A stretch of DNA of 44,969 nt, taken from Agromyces sp. Soil535 (GTDB taxonomy: Bacteria; Actinomycetota; Actinomycetes; Actinomycetales; Microbacteriaceae). Position numbers and translations under genes: made by a program. A model generated the notes under the pieces. It did not search any database and was not told the DNA's origin. It saw only the letters and a list, made by a program, of their open reading frames with translations. Shown piece after piece: positions 1 to 7,868 of this stretch; the stretch's first letter is position 1, and each line of letters begins with the position of its first letter. Where the stretch lies: assembly GCF_001428255.1 (NCBI RefSeq), contig NZ_LMRW01000014.1, positions 1 through 44,969 on the forward strand, in the 5' to 3' direction.

Positions 1-38
1 GCGCTGCCCCTCAGACAACAAACTTCGTGGATGCATAC

Positions 39-94
39 AACTGCTCCCCGGGAATCGGAACTGAATTTCTCAGTCCAACTCCCGGGGAGCAGTT
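39..94 (-). terminator. Long hairpin downstream of the secreted beta-helix gene
   Basis: A perfect 15-bp inverted repeat (39-53 with 80-94, AACTGCTCCCCGGGA arm) encloses a smaller imperfect hairpin (GGAACTGA / TCAGTCC). It begins 29 bp after the stop codon of the minus-strand gene ending at 123, so it most likely terminates that transcript. No long T tract follows, which is common in high-GC actinobacteria. Confidence 0.65.
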
Positions 95-122
95 CAGGAC
101 GACGCCCCCTTCTGTTCGATGC

Positions 123-2105
123 TCAGCCGAGCGTGATGACCACGTTGCCGGTGTACGTCGTGCCCGCCACGAGCGGGGTCACGACGCCGTCGACCGTGAG
201 GACGGGGGCTTCGCCGTTCGAGCCCGCCAAGGTGGACCCCGCCTCGACGGTGAGGCTGCTCAGGTACGAGGTGCCCGTGACCGTCCAGGTGGAGTCGCCG
301 GTGAGCGACACGATGACGCCGTTGTTGACGACTTCGGAGGCAGTGTTGGTCACGACGCCGAGTTCGCGGTACTCCGCCGAGGTGATCGTGTCGATCCGGT
401 GCTTCGTCGTGGACGCCGTGACCACGCCGGTCAGCGCGGAGCCGTCGAGGTTCACGACGAGGTTGCGGGGCTGTGCCGGGCCGAAGCCGCCGATGTCGCC
501 GCGCATGCCGTTGAAGAAGTCACCCGTCAGCGCGATGTCCGTGAAGGTCGTGACCGCGTCGGTGCCGTGCTGCGTGGTGACATCGAAGCTCGTGTTCTTG
601 GTCACGGGGTTCGTGGGCTCGGTGTAGACGCCCGTGTTGAGCAGCAGCGGGGGAACGGGACCCGGGTCGTCGTTGTCCATCACCTGCAGCAGCACGCCGT
701 TGCCGGCGTCTAGCGTGGCGCCCTCCGAGCCGTCGACCGTGACGCCGATCTGCTGGCCCTTGTCGAGGAAGAGGGTCTCGTCCGTCGCGATCGTGGTGCC
801 GCCCGAGATGTCCACCGTTCCGCGGTTGTGCCACATGACGCCGAAGCGGTCGGACGTGATCGTCGTCGACTCCACCGGCAGCTGCGCCAGCTCCGTCGCC
901 GAGAGGCCGAGCTCCAGTTCGGAGTTCAGCGCTGCGACGGCGTCCTTCGTGCTGTCCCCGTAGACGACGGAGCCGCCCGTCACGATGCTGGCGTACGTGG
1001 CCACGTCGAACGTGGTGCCGAGGAAGCGCTCGGTGGCGTTGCCGATGACGTAGGAGCCGTATCCGTCTTCGCCGCTGTTCGCGACGGTGCTGTTGATCGC
1101 GCTCAGCTTCGTGTCGGAGCCCGTGTCGACCGACAGCGCGCCCCAGTTCTCACTCGTGATCGAGGAGGAGATGTAGGTGGCCTGCGTGTTCTCCCCGAGG
1201 AGGTTGGTCGCCCGGTTGTTTCCTGCGATGCCCAGCATCCACGGGGCGTCCTGCATGTAGGACAGGTTCACCGACGACTGGTAGCCGCCGGGGAGCGTGC
1301 CGTCCGCCGTCGTGATCGTGGAGTTCTTGACGACCACGTTCGCGCCGTCCTTCGCCACGATCGCGGGACGCACGACGCCGGTGTTGTCGATCTTCGCCCC
1401 GTCGATGACGAGGAGCGTCTCCGCTCCCGATCCGATGATTCCGGCTCCCTGGCCGGCGAAGTCGCTGCGGCCGTTGCCCGTCAGGCTGATCCGCGGGTTG
1501 ACGAGCGTGTAGTCGGCGTCGACGACGTAGATCCCGTTGAAGAGTTCGCCGGTCGACGTGATCCCGAGCCCCGTGGCCGCCGTGTCCCCGGCGACCCCGC
1601 TGACGGACGAGAGCACCGACTTGGAGCTGTCGACACCGTTCGCGTCCACATAGAGCGCCTGCCGGAAGTCGTAGGTCAGCCCGTTGAAGACGATGGGGTT
1701 CTCCGCCGCGACGGTGAGGACGATGTCGCCGCGGTACACGCCCGGATGCACCGTCGACTCCGTCGCGCCCGTCGACGCCACCTGCTGGCCCGTCTCGATG
1801 CCGTTCACGGTCAGGCTCAGCGCGAAGCCCTCGGGGGCGACCAGTGCGGCGCCCTCCTCGATCGTGAGCGACGTGAGCGTGGTGGTCTCGGTGACGACCG
1901 CCGTCTGGCCGGACTCCACCGTCAGTGTGTGCGTGCCGCTGCTGTTCCCGAGCCCGGTCGCGGCGGTTGGCGCGACGGCGTCCACCGTCGCCGCCACGGC
2001 GGCAGCGCCTCCTCCCAGGGTGGCGGTTGCCGAGAGCGCGATGACGGCTGCTCCCGTTGTCAGGGACAGGCGCCGCGCGCCCGCCGTTCGTACGAATGAC
2101 CTCAT
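123..2105 (-). CDS. Secreted beta-helix-like surface protein, function unknown
   Basis: About 660 residues. The N-terminus (MRSFVRTAGARRLSLTTGAA) is basic then hydrophobic and ends in Ala-rich sequence near residue 40, a typical Sec signal peptide, so the product is exported. The rest is rich in Thr, Ser, Val, Gly and Asp with short repeating beta-strand-like segments, as in parallel beta-helix or autoinducer-type adhesin folds; no catalytic motif is recognised. A similar module (tTxLTSLTIEEGAxL... and SYLSSLTVEAGSTL..., each followed by xxLTVxGxxT and xYxGxxxxT) occurs at both ends, roughly residues 45-115 and 590-660. The start at 2105 is preferred because AAGGAG lies 6 nt upstream; an ATG 6 nt further upstream abuts that ribosome site. 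No LPxTG anchor is visible. It is divergent from the ABC importer. A polysaccharide-binding or adhesion role is only inference. Confidence 0.75.
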   Translation of the reverse strand: MRSFVRTAGARRLSLTTGAAVIALSATATLGGGAAAVAATVDAVAPTAATGLGNSSGTHTLTVESGQTAVVTETTTLTSLTIEEGAALVAPEGFALSLTVNGIETGQQVASTGATESTVHPGVYRGDIVLTVAAENPIVFNGLTYDFRQALYVDANGVDSSKSVLSSVSGVAGDTAATGLGITSTGELFNGIYVVDADYTLVNPRISLTGNGRSDFAGQGAGIIGSGAETLLVIDGAKIDNTGVVRPAIVAKDGANVVVKNSTITTADGTLPGGYQSSVNLSYMQDAPWMLGIAGNNRATNLLGENTQATYISSSITSENWGALSVDTGSDTKLSAINSTVANSGEDGYGSYVIGNATERFLGTTFDVATYASIVTGGSVVYGDSTKDAVAALNSELELGLSATELAQLPVESTTITSDRFGVMWHNRGTVDISGGTTIATDETLFLDKGQQIGVTVDGSEGATLDAGNGVLLQVMDNDDPGPVPPLLLNTGVYTEPTNPVTKNTSFDVTTQHGTDAVTTFTDIALTGDFFNGMRGDIGGFGPAQPRNLVVNLDGSALTGVVTASTTKHRIDTITSAEYRELGVVTNTASEVVNNGVIVSLTGDSTWTVTGTSYLSSLTVEAGSTLAGSNGEAPVLTVDGVVTPLVAGTTYTGNVVITLG

Positions 2106-2199
2106 GAACATCTCCTTCGACGGTTCATCGGGACGACCGCGTCCCCATGGCCCCCGCAGCAAAGCAGGATGTGGTGCGCTGCGAGAACCCCGATGCGCC

Positions 2200-2212
2200 G
2201 ATAGGTGGCATC
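2200..2212 (+). promoter_or_regulatory. Operator-like element GATAGGTGGCATC
   Basis: Matches GATR-N3-RRCATC, extended by an outer C/G pair (2199, 2213) to CGATA-N5-GCATCG-like symmetry. It lies 224 bp before the GTG of the binding-protein gene. The same motif recurs only in intergenic regions of the catabolic locus, suggesting a LysR-type regulator site. Binding is inferred. Confidence 0.5.
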
Positions 2213-2279
2213 GACCGAGGTCTATGAATCAGCAATGAACTGCACCGCCACCCCTCTCCATCCGCCTATCCGCAGCGGC

Positions 2280-2292
2280 AATGCCAAGCATC
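2280..2292 (+). promoter_or_regulatory. Operator-like element AATGCCAAGCATC
   Basis: A 12 of 13 match to GATR-N3-RRCATC (first G replaced by A), followed by AG as in the best sites. It is 144 bp before the binding-protein start, close to the distance seen at other promoters of the set. Weaker than the other copies. Confidence 0.35.
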
Positions 2293-2423
2293 AGCGGAGG
2301 ACACTTCCCCGTCGACCGCATCGCTGGTGTGATGAGGGCGCTGGCGAAGATGCCAGACCCGACGCGAGGCGACATGGACATGCACCGACGCACCCGCCTC
2401 CAGACACACAGCAGGAGTCTCAC

Positions 2424-3569
2424 GTGACCACAACAAAGAAGCTCGCGATGGCCGCGGCCATCGCCGCCCTCGCGCTCACGATGAGCGCGTGTTCCGACGG
2501 GGGATCCGCCTCGACGGACGGCTCCGGCACCGAAGAGAGCGTGAGTGCGGACGCGCAGGCCGCACTCGACAGTGCCTACGAGGGCATCGGCTCGACGCTC
2601 GACGACCTCGCCCCGGTCTCGACCGATCAGGCGCTCAGCGTCTACGTCGTCTCCTGCGGCGAGCAGGTCCCGAGCTGCGCCGTCCCGGCGGCCGCGGTCA
2701 AGGAGGCGGCCGAGACCGTCGGGTGGACCGGAACCATCGCCGACGGCAAGCTCAACCCCGAGGGCTTCGCGACCGCGATCCGCCAGGGCATCGCCGGCGG
2801 CGCCGACATCATCATCCCGATCGGCATCGGCTGCGGTGTCGCCCAGGCCGCCTTCCAGGAGGCGGTCGACGCCGGCATCACCGTGATCGGCGGCGGCGGT
2901 GTCGACGACTGCGACCCGAAGCTGTGGGCGTCCGAGCGGCTCTGGCTGGCCGACTACACCCCGCAGGAGCAGTGGGAGGCGTTCGGCAAGCTGCAGGCCG
3001 ACTACGCGTACGGCAAGACCAACGGCGACGTCAAGGCGGTCGTGCTGAACTTCACCGGCCAGGTATGGGGCCAGTGGATCACCGACGGCTTCACGAAGGA
3101 GCTCGAGGCGCTCGGCGGCGGCGAGGTCCTCGACACCGTCGACGTGAGCGACCCCGAGTCGGCGGACGGCAGCTACGTGCAGAAGGTGACGACGGCCCTG
3201 CTGAGCCAGCCCGACGCGAACGTCCTCGTCGTGCCCATCGACGGCTGGCTGACCAACGGACTGGCCGCCTCCATCGTCCAGGCGGGTCTCGACGAGCAGC
3301 TGCTCGTCATCGGCCGCGGCGGTGACGAGCCGGCGCTCGACCTCATCCGCCAGGGCGGCTCGGGCATGGACGCGACGATCGGGTTCGCCGTGCAGTGGGG
3401 CGCGTGGGGCTCGATCGACACGGCGCTGCGCGTGCTCGCCGGTGAGGACGCCGCCTACATCGGGGAGTCGATGCAGGCGATCGACGCCGACGACAACATG
3501 GTCGACTCGGGGCAGTACACAGGCTCGGTCGACTTCCAGCCCCTCTTCGAGAAGGCGTGGGGCGTCTAG
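2424..3569 (+). CDS. ABC importer substrate-binding lipoprotein (RbsB-like, periplasmic-binding type 1)
   Basis: 381 residues, predicted to capture the substrate outside the membrane and deliver it to the ATPase/permease encoded next. A GTG start at 2424 is chosen because AGGAG sits 6 nt upstream and it yields a lipoprotein signal: basic TTTKK, hydrophobic AAIAALALTM, lipobox MSAC with Cys near residue 22. The body resembles the Peripla_BP_4 (ribose/galactose binding) fold, with the segments IPIGIGCGVAQAAF, DAGITVIGGGG and a late IGRGGDEPALDLI. It carries unusual extra cysteines (VVSC, VPSC, GIGC, DDCD) that could form disulfides outside the cell. The neighbouring genes argue that the ligand is an aromatic or glycosylated aromatic compound rather than a plain sugar; this is inference. 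Confidence 0.88.
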   Translation: MTTTKKLAMAAAIAALALTMSACSDGGSASTDGSGTEESVSADAQAALDSAYEGIGSTLDDLAPVSTDQALSVYVVSCGEQVPSCAVPAAAVKEAAETVGWTGTIADGKLNPEGFATAIRQGIAGGADIIIPIGIGCGVAQAAFQEAVDAGITVIGGGGVDDCDPKLWASERLWLADYTPQEQWEAFGKLQADYAYGKTNGDVKAVVLNFTGQVWGQWITDGFTKELEALGGGEVLDTVDVSDPESADGSYVQKVTTALLSQPDANVLVVPIDGWLTNGLAASIVQAGLDEQLLVIGRGGDEPALDLIRQGGSGMDATIGFAVQWGAWGSIDTALRVLAGEDAAYIGESMQAIDADDNMVDSGQYTGSVDFQPLFEKAWGV

Positions 3570-3582
3570 CAGCACGACAGGA

Positions 3583-3629
3583 GAGCGAGCCCCCGAGTTC
3601 CCCGTTCCCCGGAACTCGGGGGCTCGCTC
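3583..3629 (+). terminator. Perfect 19-bp hairpin after the binding-protein gene
   Basis: Arms 3583-3601 and 3611-3629 are perfectly complementary (GAGCGAGCCCCCGAGTTCC arm) with a 9-nt loop, 13 bp after the stop codon. Such stems after binding-protein genes often end or attenuate the transcript so that the binding protein is made in excess over ATPase and permease. No T tract is present. Confidence 0.8.
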
Positions 3630-3657
3630 GTGCCCGGTGCAGGCAGGCGACGATGGC

Positions 3658-3692
3658 GCGCCGTCGCTGATAGCAGGCATCAGCGACGGCGC
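3658..3692 (+). promoter_or_regulatory. 14-bp inverted repeat with 7-bp spacer containing GATAGCAGGCATC
   Basis: Arms 3658-3671 and 3679-3692 are perfect complements around AGCAGGC; the core CTGATAGCAGGCATCAG is the strongest copy of the shared element (GATR-N3-RRCATC at 3669-3681). It lies 112 bp before the ATPase start and just after the hairpin at 3583-3629, so it probably controls a second promoter for the ATPase and permease. A second RNA terminator is an alternative reading. Confidence 0.6.
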
Positions 3693-3780
3693 CTTCCCGA
3701 GTCATCCCTGACGTGGTTGCATCGGTCTGTGCGGATCTCTGCCGCACGCACCCCGACAGGGCGCAGACGAAGGAGTCTCG

Positions 3781-5388
3781 ATGGCGAACCAGGAGCACCC
3801 CGCAGCCGCGGCATCCGCCGGCACGGCTGCGCTCGCGCTCGACCTCCGCGGCGTCGACAAGCACTTCGGCGGTACGAGGGCGTTGCGCGCCGCATCCCTT
3901 GCCGTGCGACCCGGCACCGTGCACGCCCTGCTCGGCGGCAACGGCTCGGGCAAGAGCACCGCGATCAAGATCCTCGCGGGCGTCTACGAGGCGGATGCCG
4001 GTGAGCTCTCGATCTTCGGCGAGGACCACTCGCTCTCGGGCTACACCTCGACGACCGCCGCCGCAGCCGGCCTGCGCTTCGTGCACCAGGACCTCGGGTT
4101 GTTCGAGGACCTCTCGATCGAGGAGAACTTCGCCCTCGATGCGGGCTATCCGCGGAACGCGGTCGGGGGCGTGCGCTGGCGGGCGCTGCACCGACAGGTC
4201 GCGAAGGTGCTCAGCGAGTACGAGCTCGACGTCGATCCGCGCCGGCCCGTGCAGGACCTGCGGCCGTCCGACCGCACGATGGTGGCGATCGCCCGGGCCC
4301 TGCAGGGCTCCGAGTCGGAGCGCCTCATCCTCGTGCTCGACGAGCCGACCGCCTCCCTCGCGGCGCACGAGTCCGGCCTCCTGCTCGAGAAGGTCCGGCG
4401 CCTCGCGGACCGCGGCCAGACGGTCATCATCGTCAGTCACCGGCTGCAGGAGGTGCTGTCCGTCGCCCACGACTTCACCGTGTTCCGCGACGGCCGCGTG
4501 GTCGGGACCCTCGTGGACGCGAGCCCCACGGAGGATGAGCTCATCGCGATCATGGCCGGCGGACTCACCGTCGCCCTGCGTCCGACCGGGAGCGCGAGCC
4601 ACACGACCGGTCGTCCCACTCTCGAGGTGAGCGGGCTCGTGTCCGGCCCGATCCGGAACGTGACGTTCACGGCGCACGAGGGCGAGATCCTGGGCATCGC
4701 GGGCCTGGTCGGCAGCGGCCGCAGCTCGCTCCTGCATGCCCTCTTCGGCGCGTTCGTGCCCAGCACGGGAACGATGATGCTCGGTGGCGCCCCGTATGCG
4801 CCGCACAGCGTCGACGACGCGATGCGTGCCGGTGTCGGCATGGTTCCCGAGAACCGCGTACGCGAGGCGGCGTTCATGGATCGCTCGGTGCGAGAGAACC
4901 TGTCCATCGCGATGATGATGGAGTACTGGAAGACGAAGTGGATGCCGAGGGCCCGCGAGACCCGTCGGGCCGAGGAACTCATCCAGCGGTTCGGCGTCAA
5001 GGTCGCGGACCCGTCGGCGCTGTTCTCCTCGATGTCGGGGGGAAACCAGCAGAAGGTCGTCATCGCGCGCTGGCTGCAACGCGAGCCGCGCCTGCTCCTG
5101 CTGGACGAACCCACCCAGGGCGTCGACGTCATGTCGCGCGCGGACATCTACGCCACCATCCGTCGCTCGGCCCAGGCGGGATGCTCGGTGGTCGTCGCGT
5201 CGAGTGATATGAGCGAGCTCCACGCCCTCTGCGACCGGATCCTGGTCCTCGCGCGGGGCCGCATCACACAGGAGGTGCTCGCGAGCGACGTCGATGTCGA
5301 CAGCCTGACCAGCCTCGTGCTCCGCGAGCCGAGCACCCGCCGGACCATCTACGAACCCACCGCCTTCGAGGAGACGAGGACGTCATGA
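3781..5388 (+). CDS. ABC importer double ATPase (RbsA/MglA family)
   Basis: 535 residues with two nucleotide-binding domains. Domain 1: Walker A GGNGSGKST at 52-60, Walker B LILVLDEPTA at 182-191, switch His SHR near 220. Domain 2: degenerate P-loop GLVGSGRSS at 308-316 (Lys to Arg, as usual in this family), signature MSGGNQQKV at 418-426, Walker B LLLLDEPTQGVD at 438-449. The domain 1 signature is altered to LRPSDR (160-165) in place of LSxGxQ. It powers import through the permease that overlaps its stop codon. AAGGAG lies 5 nt before the ATG. The family classically imports pentoses or galactose, but related systems serve other substrates. Confidence 0.93.
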   Translation: MANQEHPAAAASAGTAALALDLRGVDKHFGGTRALRAASLAVRPGTVHALLGGNGSGKSTAIKILAGVYEADAGELSIFGEDHSLSGYTSTTAAAAGLRFVHQDLGLFEDLSIEENFALDAGYPRNAVGGVRWRALHRQVAKVLSEYELDVDPRRPVQDLRPSDRTMVAIARALQGSESERLILVLDEPTASLAAHESGLLLEKVRRLADRGQTVIIVSHRLQEVLSVAHDFTVFRDGRVVGTLVDASPTEDELIAIMAGGLTVALRPTGSASHTTGRPTLEVSGLVSGPIRNVTFTAHEGEILGIAGLVGSGRSSLLHALFGAFVPSTGTMMLGGAPYAPHSVDDAMRAGVGMVPENRVREAAFMDRSVRENLSIAMMMEYWKTKWMPRARETRRAEELIQRFGVKVADPSALFSSMSGGNQQKVVIARWLQREPRLLLLDEPTQGVDVMSRADIYATIRRSAQAGCSVVVASSDMSELHALCDRILVLARGRITQEVLASDVDVDSLTSLVLREPSTRRTIYEPTAFEETRTS

Positions 5389-6419
5389 CCAACACCGCAG
5401 CCCCGCCCACGTCGACACCGCCCGCCCCGGCGACCGAGTCGGTCGCCGTCGTCAAGCGCACGTCGCCGGTCGCGCGGATCTTCGAGAACTACGCGCTGCT
5501 CATCCTGACGGCGGCCGTGTTCCTGTTCTTCACGTTCTACCCGCCCTCGAGCGCGGCGTTCCCGACGATCAACAACCTCAACGTCATCCTCGGCAGCCAG
5601 GCGGTCGTCGCCACGATCGCGATCGCCGCGCTGTTCCCGCTGATCTCCGGATACTTCGACTTCTCACTCGGGGCGACCGCGGCGATGGCGCAGGTCCTGT
5701 GCGCCGGTTTCATGGCGAATTCGGGCTGGCCCATCTGGGCGGCAATCATCGTGCCGATCCTGATCGCCGGCGTGGTCGGCGTACTGAACGGCTTCCTGGT
5801 CACACGTCTTCACATGAGCCCGTTCGTGACGACCCTCGGCATGGCCATGCTGCTGTCGGGCGTCACCCTCTGGTACACGGGCGGCCAGACGATCATCTCG
5901 GGCATCGATCCCGCGATCACGCGGTTCGGTTCGACGCGGTTCATCGGGCTCCCCGTCGTCGTCTACATCGTGCTGGCCCTCGCGATCGTCGCGTGGTACT
6001 TCTTCACCCACACTCCGTACGGACGCTCCCTCTACGCGATCGGCTCGAACGCGGCATCCGCCCGACTCGTCGGCGTGCGCGTCGACCGCAACGTCTGGTG
6101 GAGCTTCATCGTCGCGGCGGTCATCGCCGGCGGCGCCGGGGTGATGCAGCTCGCCCGCATGGGCAGCGCCACGGCCTCGGGCGGCAACGAGCTGCTCTTC
6201 CCCGCCCTCGCCGCCGTCTTCCTCGGCGCGACCGCCATCACGCCAGGCTTCTTCAACGTCGTCGGCACGATCATCGGCGCGATCTTCGTGTCGATCTCCG
6301 TGAGCGGCTTGACCCTGTCGGGTGCGAGCGGATGGGCTGCGAACGTCTTCAACGGCCTGGCGCTGCTCGTGGCCGTCGGCCTCTCGACCTACCTCGGGCG
6401 CCGCAAGCGGCGCGGCTGA
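5385..6419 (+). CDS. ABC importer permease (RbsC/BPD_transp_2 family)
   Basis: 344 residues, mostly hydrophobic with about nine to ten predicted membrane segments, starting at NYALLILTAAVFLFFTFYPP. The family hallmark region GxxGxxNGFLVTRLHMSPFVTTLGM is present near residues 125-150, as is the later SNAASARLVGVRVDR loop that contacts the ATPase. Its ATG overlaps the ATPase stop codon (ATGA), so the two are translationally coupled. Together with the lipoprotein at 2424 it forms a complete importer. A strong hairpin follows immediately. Confidence 0.92.
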   Translation: MTNTAAPPTSTPPAPATESVAVVKRTSPVARIFENYALLILTAAVFLFFTFYPPSSAAFPTINNLNVILGSQAVVATIAIAALFPLISGYFDFSLGATAAMAQVLCAGFMANSGWPIWAAIIVPILIAGVVGVLNGFLVTRLHMSPFVTTLGMAMLLSGVTLWYTGGQTIISGIDPAITRFGSTRFIGLPVVVYIVLALAIVAWYFFTHTPYGRSLYAIGSNAASARLVGVRVDRNVWWSFIVAAVIAGGAGVMQLARMGSATASGGNELLFPALAAVFLGATAITPGFFNVVGTIIGAIFVSISVSGLTLSGASGWAANVFNGLALLVAVGLSTYLGRRKRRG

Positions 6420-6428
6420 CGCACGGAG

Positions 6429-6457
6429 GAAGGGGCTCGGTCGGACCGAGCCCCTTC
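6429..6457 (+). terminator. 12-bp hairpin ending the importer operon
   Basis: GAAGGGGCTCGG at 6429-6440 pairs with CCGAGCCCCTTC at 6446-6457 around a 5-nt loop, 9 bp after the permease stop. GC-rich stem ending in CTTC, a typical actinobacterial intrinsic terminator. Confidence 0.8.
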
Positions 6458-6478
6458 GCCTTCGCCGCGGTCGGTCGC

Positions 6479-6491
6479 GATACCTGACATC
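6479..6491 (+). promoter_or_regulatory. Operator-like element GATACCTGACATC
   Basis: Full match to GATR-N3-RRCATC, placed 142 bp before the ABM-domain gene and right after the importer terminator. Position and distance are like those of the other copies in this locus. Confidence 0.5.
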
Positions 6492-6620
6492 GGCCTCTCG
6501 CCCTTCTGGCACCCCGCCCGCGTGCGTACCGTTGGGCTCGCGGTCCTGCGGATCGCCCACGTATGTGCGACGGGTGACGCGAAGAAGCGCCCACCCGACG
6601 CTCGACCGAAAGGAACCACC

Positions 6621-6914
6621 ATGGCCCTCGTCCTCAGTGCCACCTGGATCGCCAAGGCCGGAGAGGAGCAGACCGTCCTCGACGCGCTGCGCAACCTCAG
6701 CCCGGCCTCTCGCGAGGAGCCCGGCAACCTGTACTACCAGGCCTACCAGGACCCCGAGGAGCCGCGCGTCTTCCGCATCTTCGAGATCTACCGGGACGAA
6801 GACGCGGTGACCGCGCACACGCAGTACGCGCACTTCCAGACGTGGGCGGCCGGCAAGGCGATCCCCGCCCTCGAGGAGCGTCGACGCGAGTTCTACCAGA
6901 CGCTCGACTTCTAG
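6621..6914 (+). CDS. ABM-domain putative quinol/antibiotic-biosynthesis-type monooxygenase
   Basis: 97 residues with the features of the dimeric alpha+beta ABM fold (YgiN and related): an N-terminal strand ALVLSATWIAKAGEEQTVLDALR, then REEPGNLYYQAYQD, FRIFEIYRDEDAVTAHTQYAHFQTW. These small cofactor-free proteins oxidise quinol-like substrates or handle reactive intermediates. GAAAGGAA upstream of 6621 decides the start; the longer upstream reading frame lacks family similarity. It leads an operon with the FAH hydrolase (9-bp gap), the aldehyde dehydrogenase and possibly CotH. A role acting on a hydroquinone-type ring intermediate of the pathway is plausible but inferred. Confidence 0.85.
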   Translation: MALVLSATWIAKAGEEQTVLDALRNLSPASREEPGNLYYQAYQDPEEPRVFRIFEIYRDEDAVTAHTQYAHFQTWAAGKAIPALEERRREFYQTLDF

Positions 6915-6923
6915 GCCGCTGCC

Positions 6924-7868
6924 ATGAAGCTCGCCCGCTACGAACATCACGGGTTCGCGCACCTCGGCATCATCCGGAACGGCATGGTGCAGTCGCTGCA
7001 GACGAACCTCGACGCGCTCGGCGTGCTCGCGTTGCCGATCGCGGAGCGCAACCTGCTCGAAGCCCAGGCGGGGCGCTACTTCCGCGCCCCGCTCGAGTCG
7101 GTGCGGCTGCTCCCGCCCGTCGAGCCGCGTGCGATGCGGGACTTCGTCGCGTTCGAGCGGCACATCGCGGGCATGAAGCAGGCCGAGGGCGCCGCGGGCG
7201 TGCCGGATGCCTGGTACGAGGCACCGGTCTTCCTCTTCATGAACCCCTGGTCGGTCGTCGGGGCTGAAGACGACGTGCCGGCGCCGCCGGATTCGTCCCT
7301 CCTCGACTTCGAGCTCGAGATCGCCGCCATCGTGGGCCGGACGGCCCGCAACGTGGCCGAGGAGGATGCGGCGGGCTGCATCGCCGGCTTCTGCATCATG
7401 AACGACTGGTCCGCACGCGACCTGCAGGGCCGTGAGATGTCGGTGGGCCTCGGCCCGTCGAAGGGCAAGGACTTCGCGACGACGATCGGCCCGTGGATCA
7501 CGACCGCTGACGAGCTCGAGGACCACGTGGTCGACGGGCGGCTCGGGCTCGAGATGCGCGTCTCGGTGAACGGTGTCGAGGTCGGTCGCGACCACAGCTC
7601 CAACATGTCGTGGACGTTCCCGCAACTGCTCACCCATGCGTCGCGTGCGGCGACCGTGGGCGCCGGCGACATCCTGGCTTCCGGCACCTGCTCGTCGGGA
7701 TCGCTCGGCGAGCTGTGGGCGCGTCGCGGCGAGCGCGTGCCGCCGCCCCTCGTTCCCGGTGACGTCGTCACGATGGAGATCGAGGGTCTCGGTCGCATCA
7801 GCAACCGCATCGTGCACCCCGAAGACGTGCCGGCGCGCGTGCGCAGCCTCGAGAGGACCACAACGTGA
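6924..7868 (+). CDS. Fumarylacetoacetate hydrolase family protein (copy 1)
   Basis: 314 residues. The C-terminal FAH catalytic domain carries the metal-ligand pattern: Glu130 and Glu132 in LLDFELEIAAIVG, the NDWSARDLQ segment near 160-168 and the GPSKGKDFATTIGPW loop. Members hydrolyse or decarboxylate acylpyruvates after aromatic ring cleavage. It is closely similar to the product of the gene at 18868, which shares the RDFxAFExH, YExPxFxFxNPxSxxxxxxD and NDWSARD blocks, so the two are paralogs probably acting on related intermediates. Its stop overlaps the GTG of the dehydrogenase gene (GTGA), showing translational coupling. Confidence 0.9.
   Translation: MKLARYEHHGFAHLGIIRNGMVQSLQTNLDALGVLALPIAERNLLEAQAGRYFRAPLESVRLLPPVEPRAMRDFVAFERHIAGMKQAEGAAGVPDAWYEAPVFLFMNPWSVVGAEDDVPAPPDSSLLDFELEIAAIVGRTARNVAEEDAAGCIAGFCIMNDWSARDLQGREMSVGLGPSKGKDFATTIGPWITTADELEDHVVDGRLGLEMRVSVNGVEVGRDHSSNMSWTFPQLLTHASRAATVGAGDILASGTCSSGSLGELWARRGERVPPPLVPGDVVTMEIEGLGRISNRIVHPEDVPARVRSLERTTT

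Larger units (their letters stand above)
2106..2423. other. 318-bp divergent intergenic region between surface protein and importer
   Basis: No coding sequence is supported here. It must carry promoters for both the minus-strand secreted protein and the plus-strand importer. It contains two matches to the GATR-N3-RRCATC element, annotated separately. No consensus -35/-10 pair stood out, which fits activator-dependent transcription. Confidence 0.6.

Noticed and set aside
828..2099. Long open frames opposite the secreted protein gene, and similar long antisense frames throughout
   Set aside because: They are Arg/Ala/Gly-rich translations typical of the complementary strand of GC-rich genes, without family motifs or ribosome sites.
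2319..2336. CATC-N8-GATG inverted repeat before the importer
   Set aside because: The orientation of the half-sites is opposite to the shared element and it has no second copy, so I did not call it an operator.
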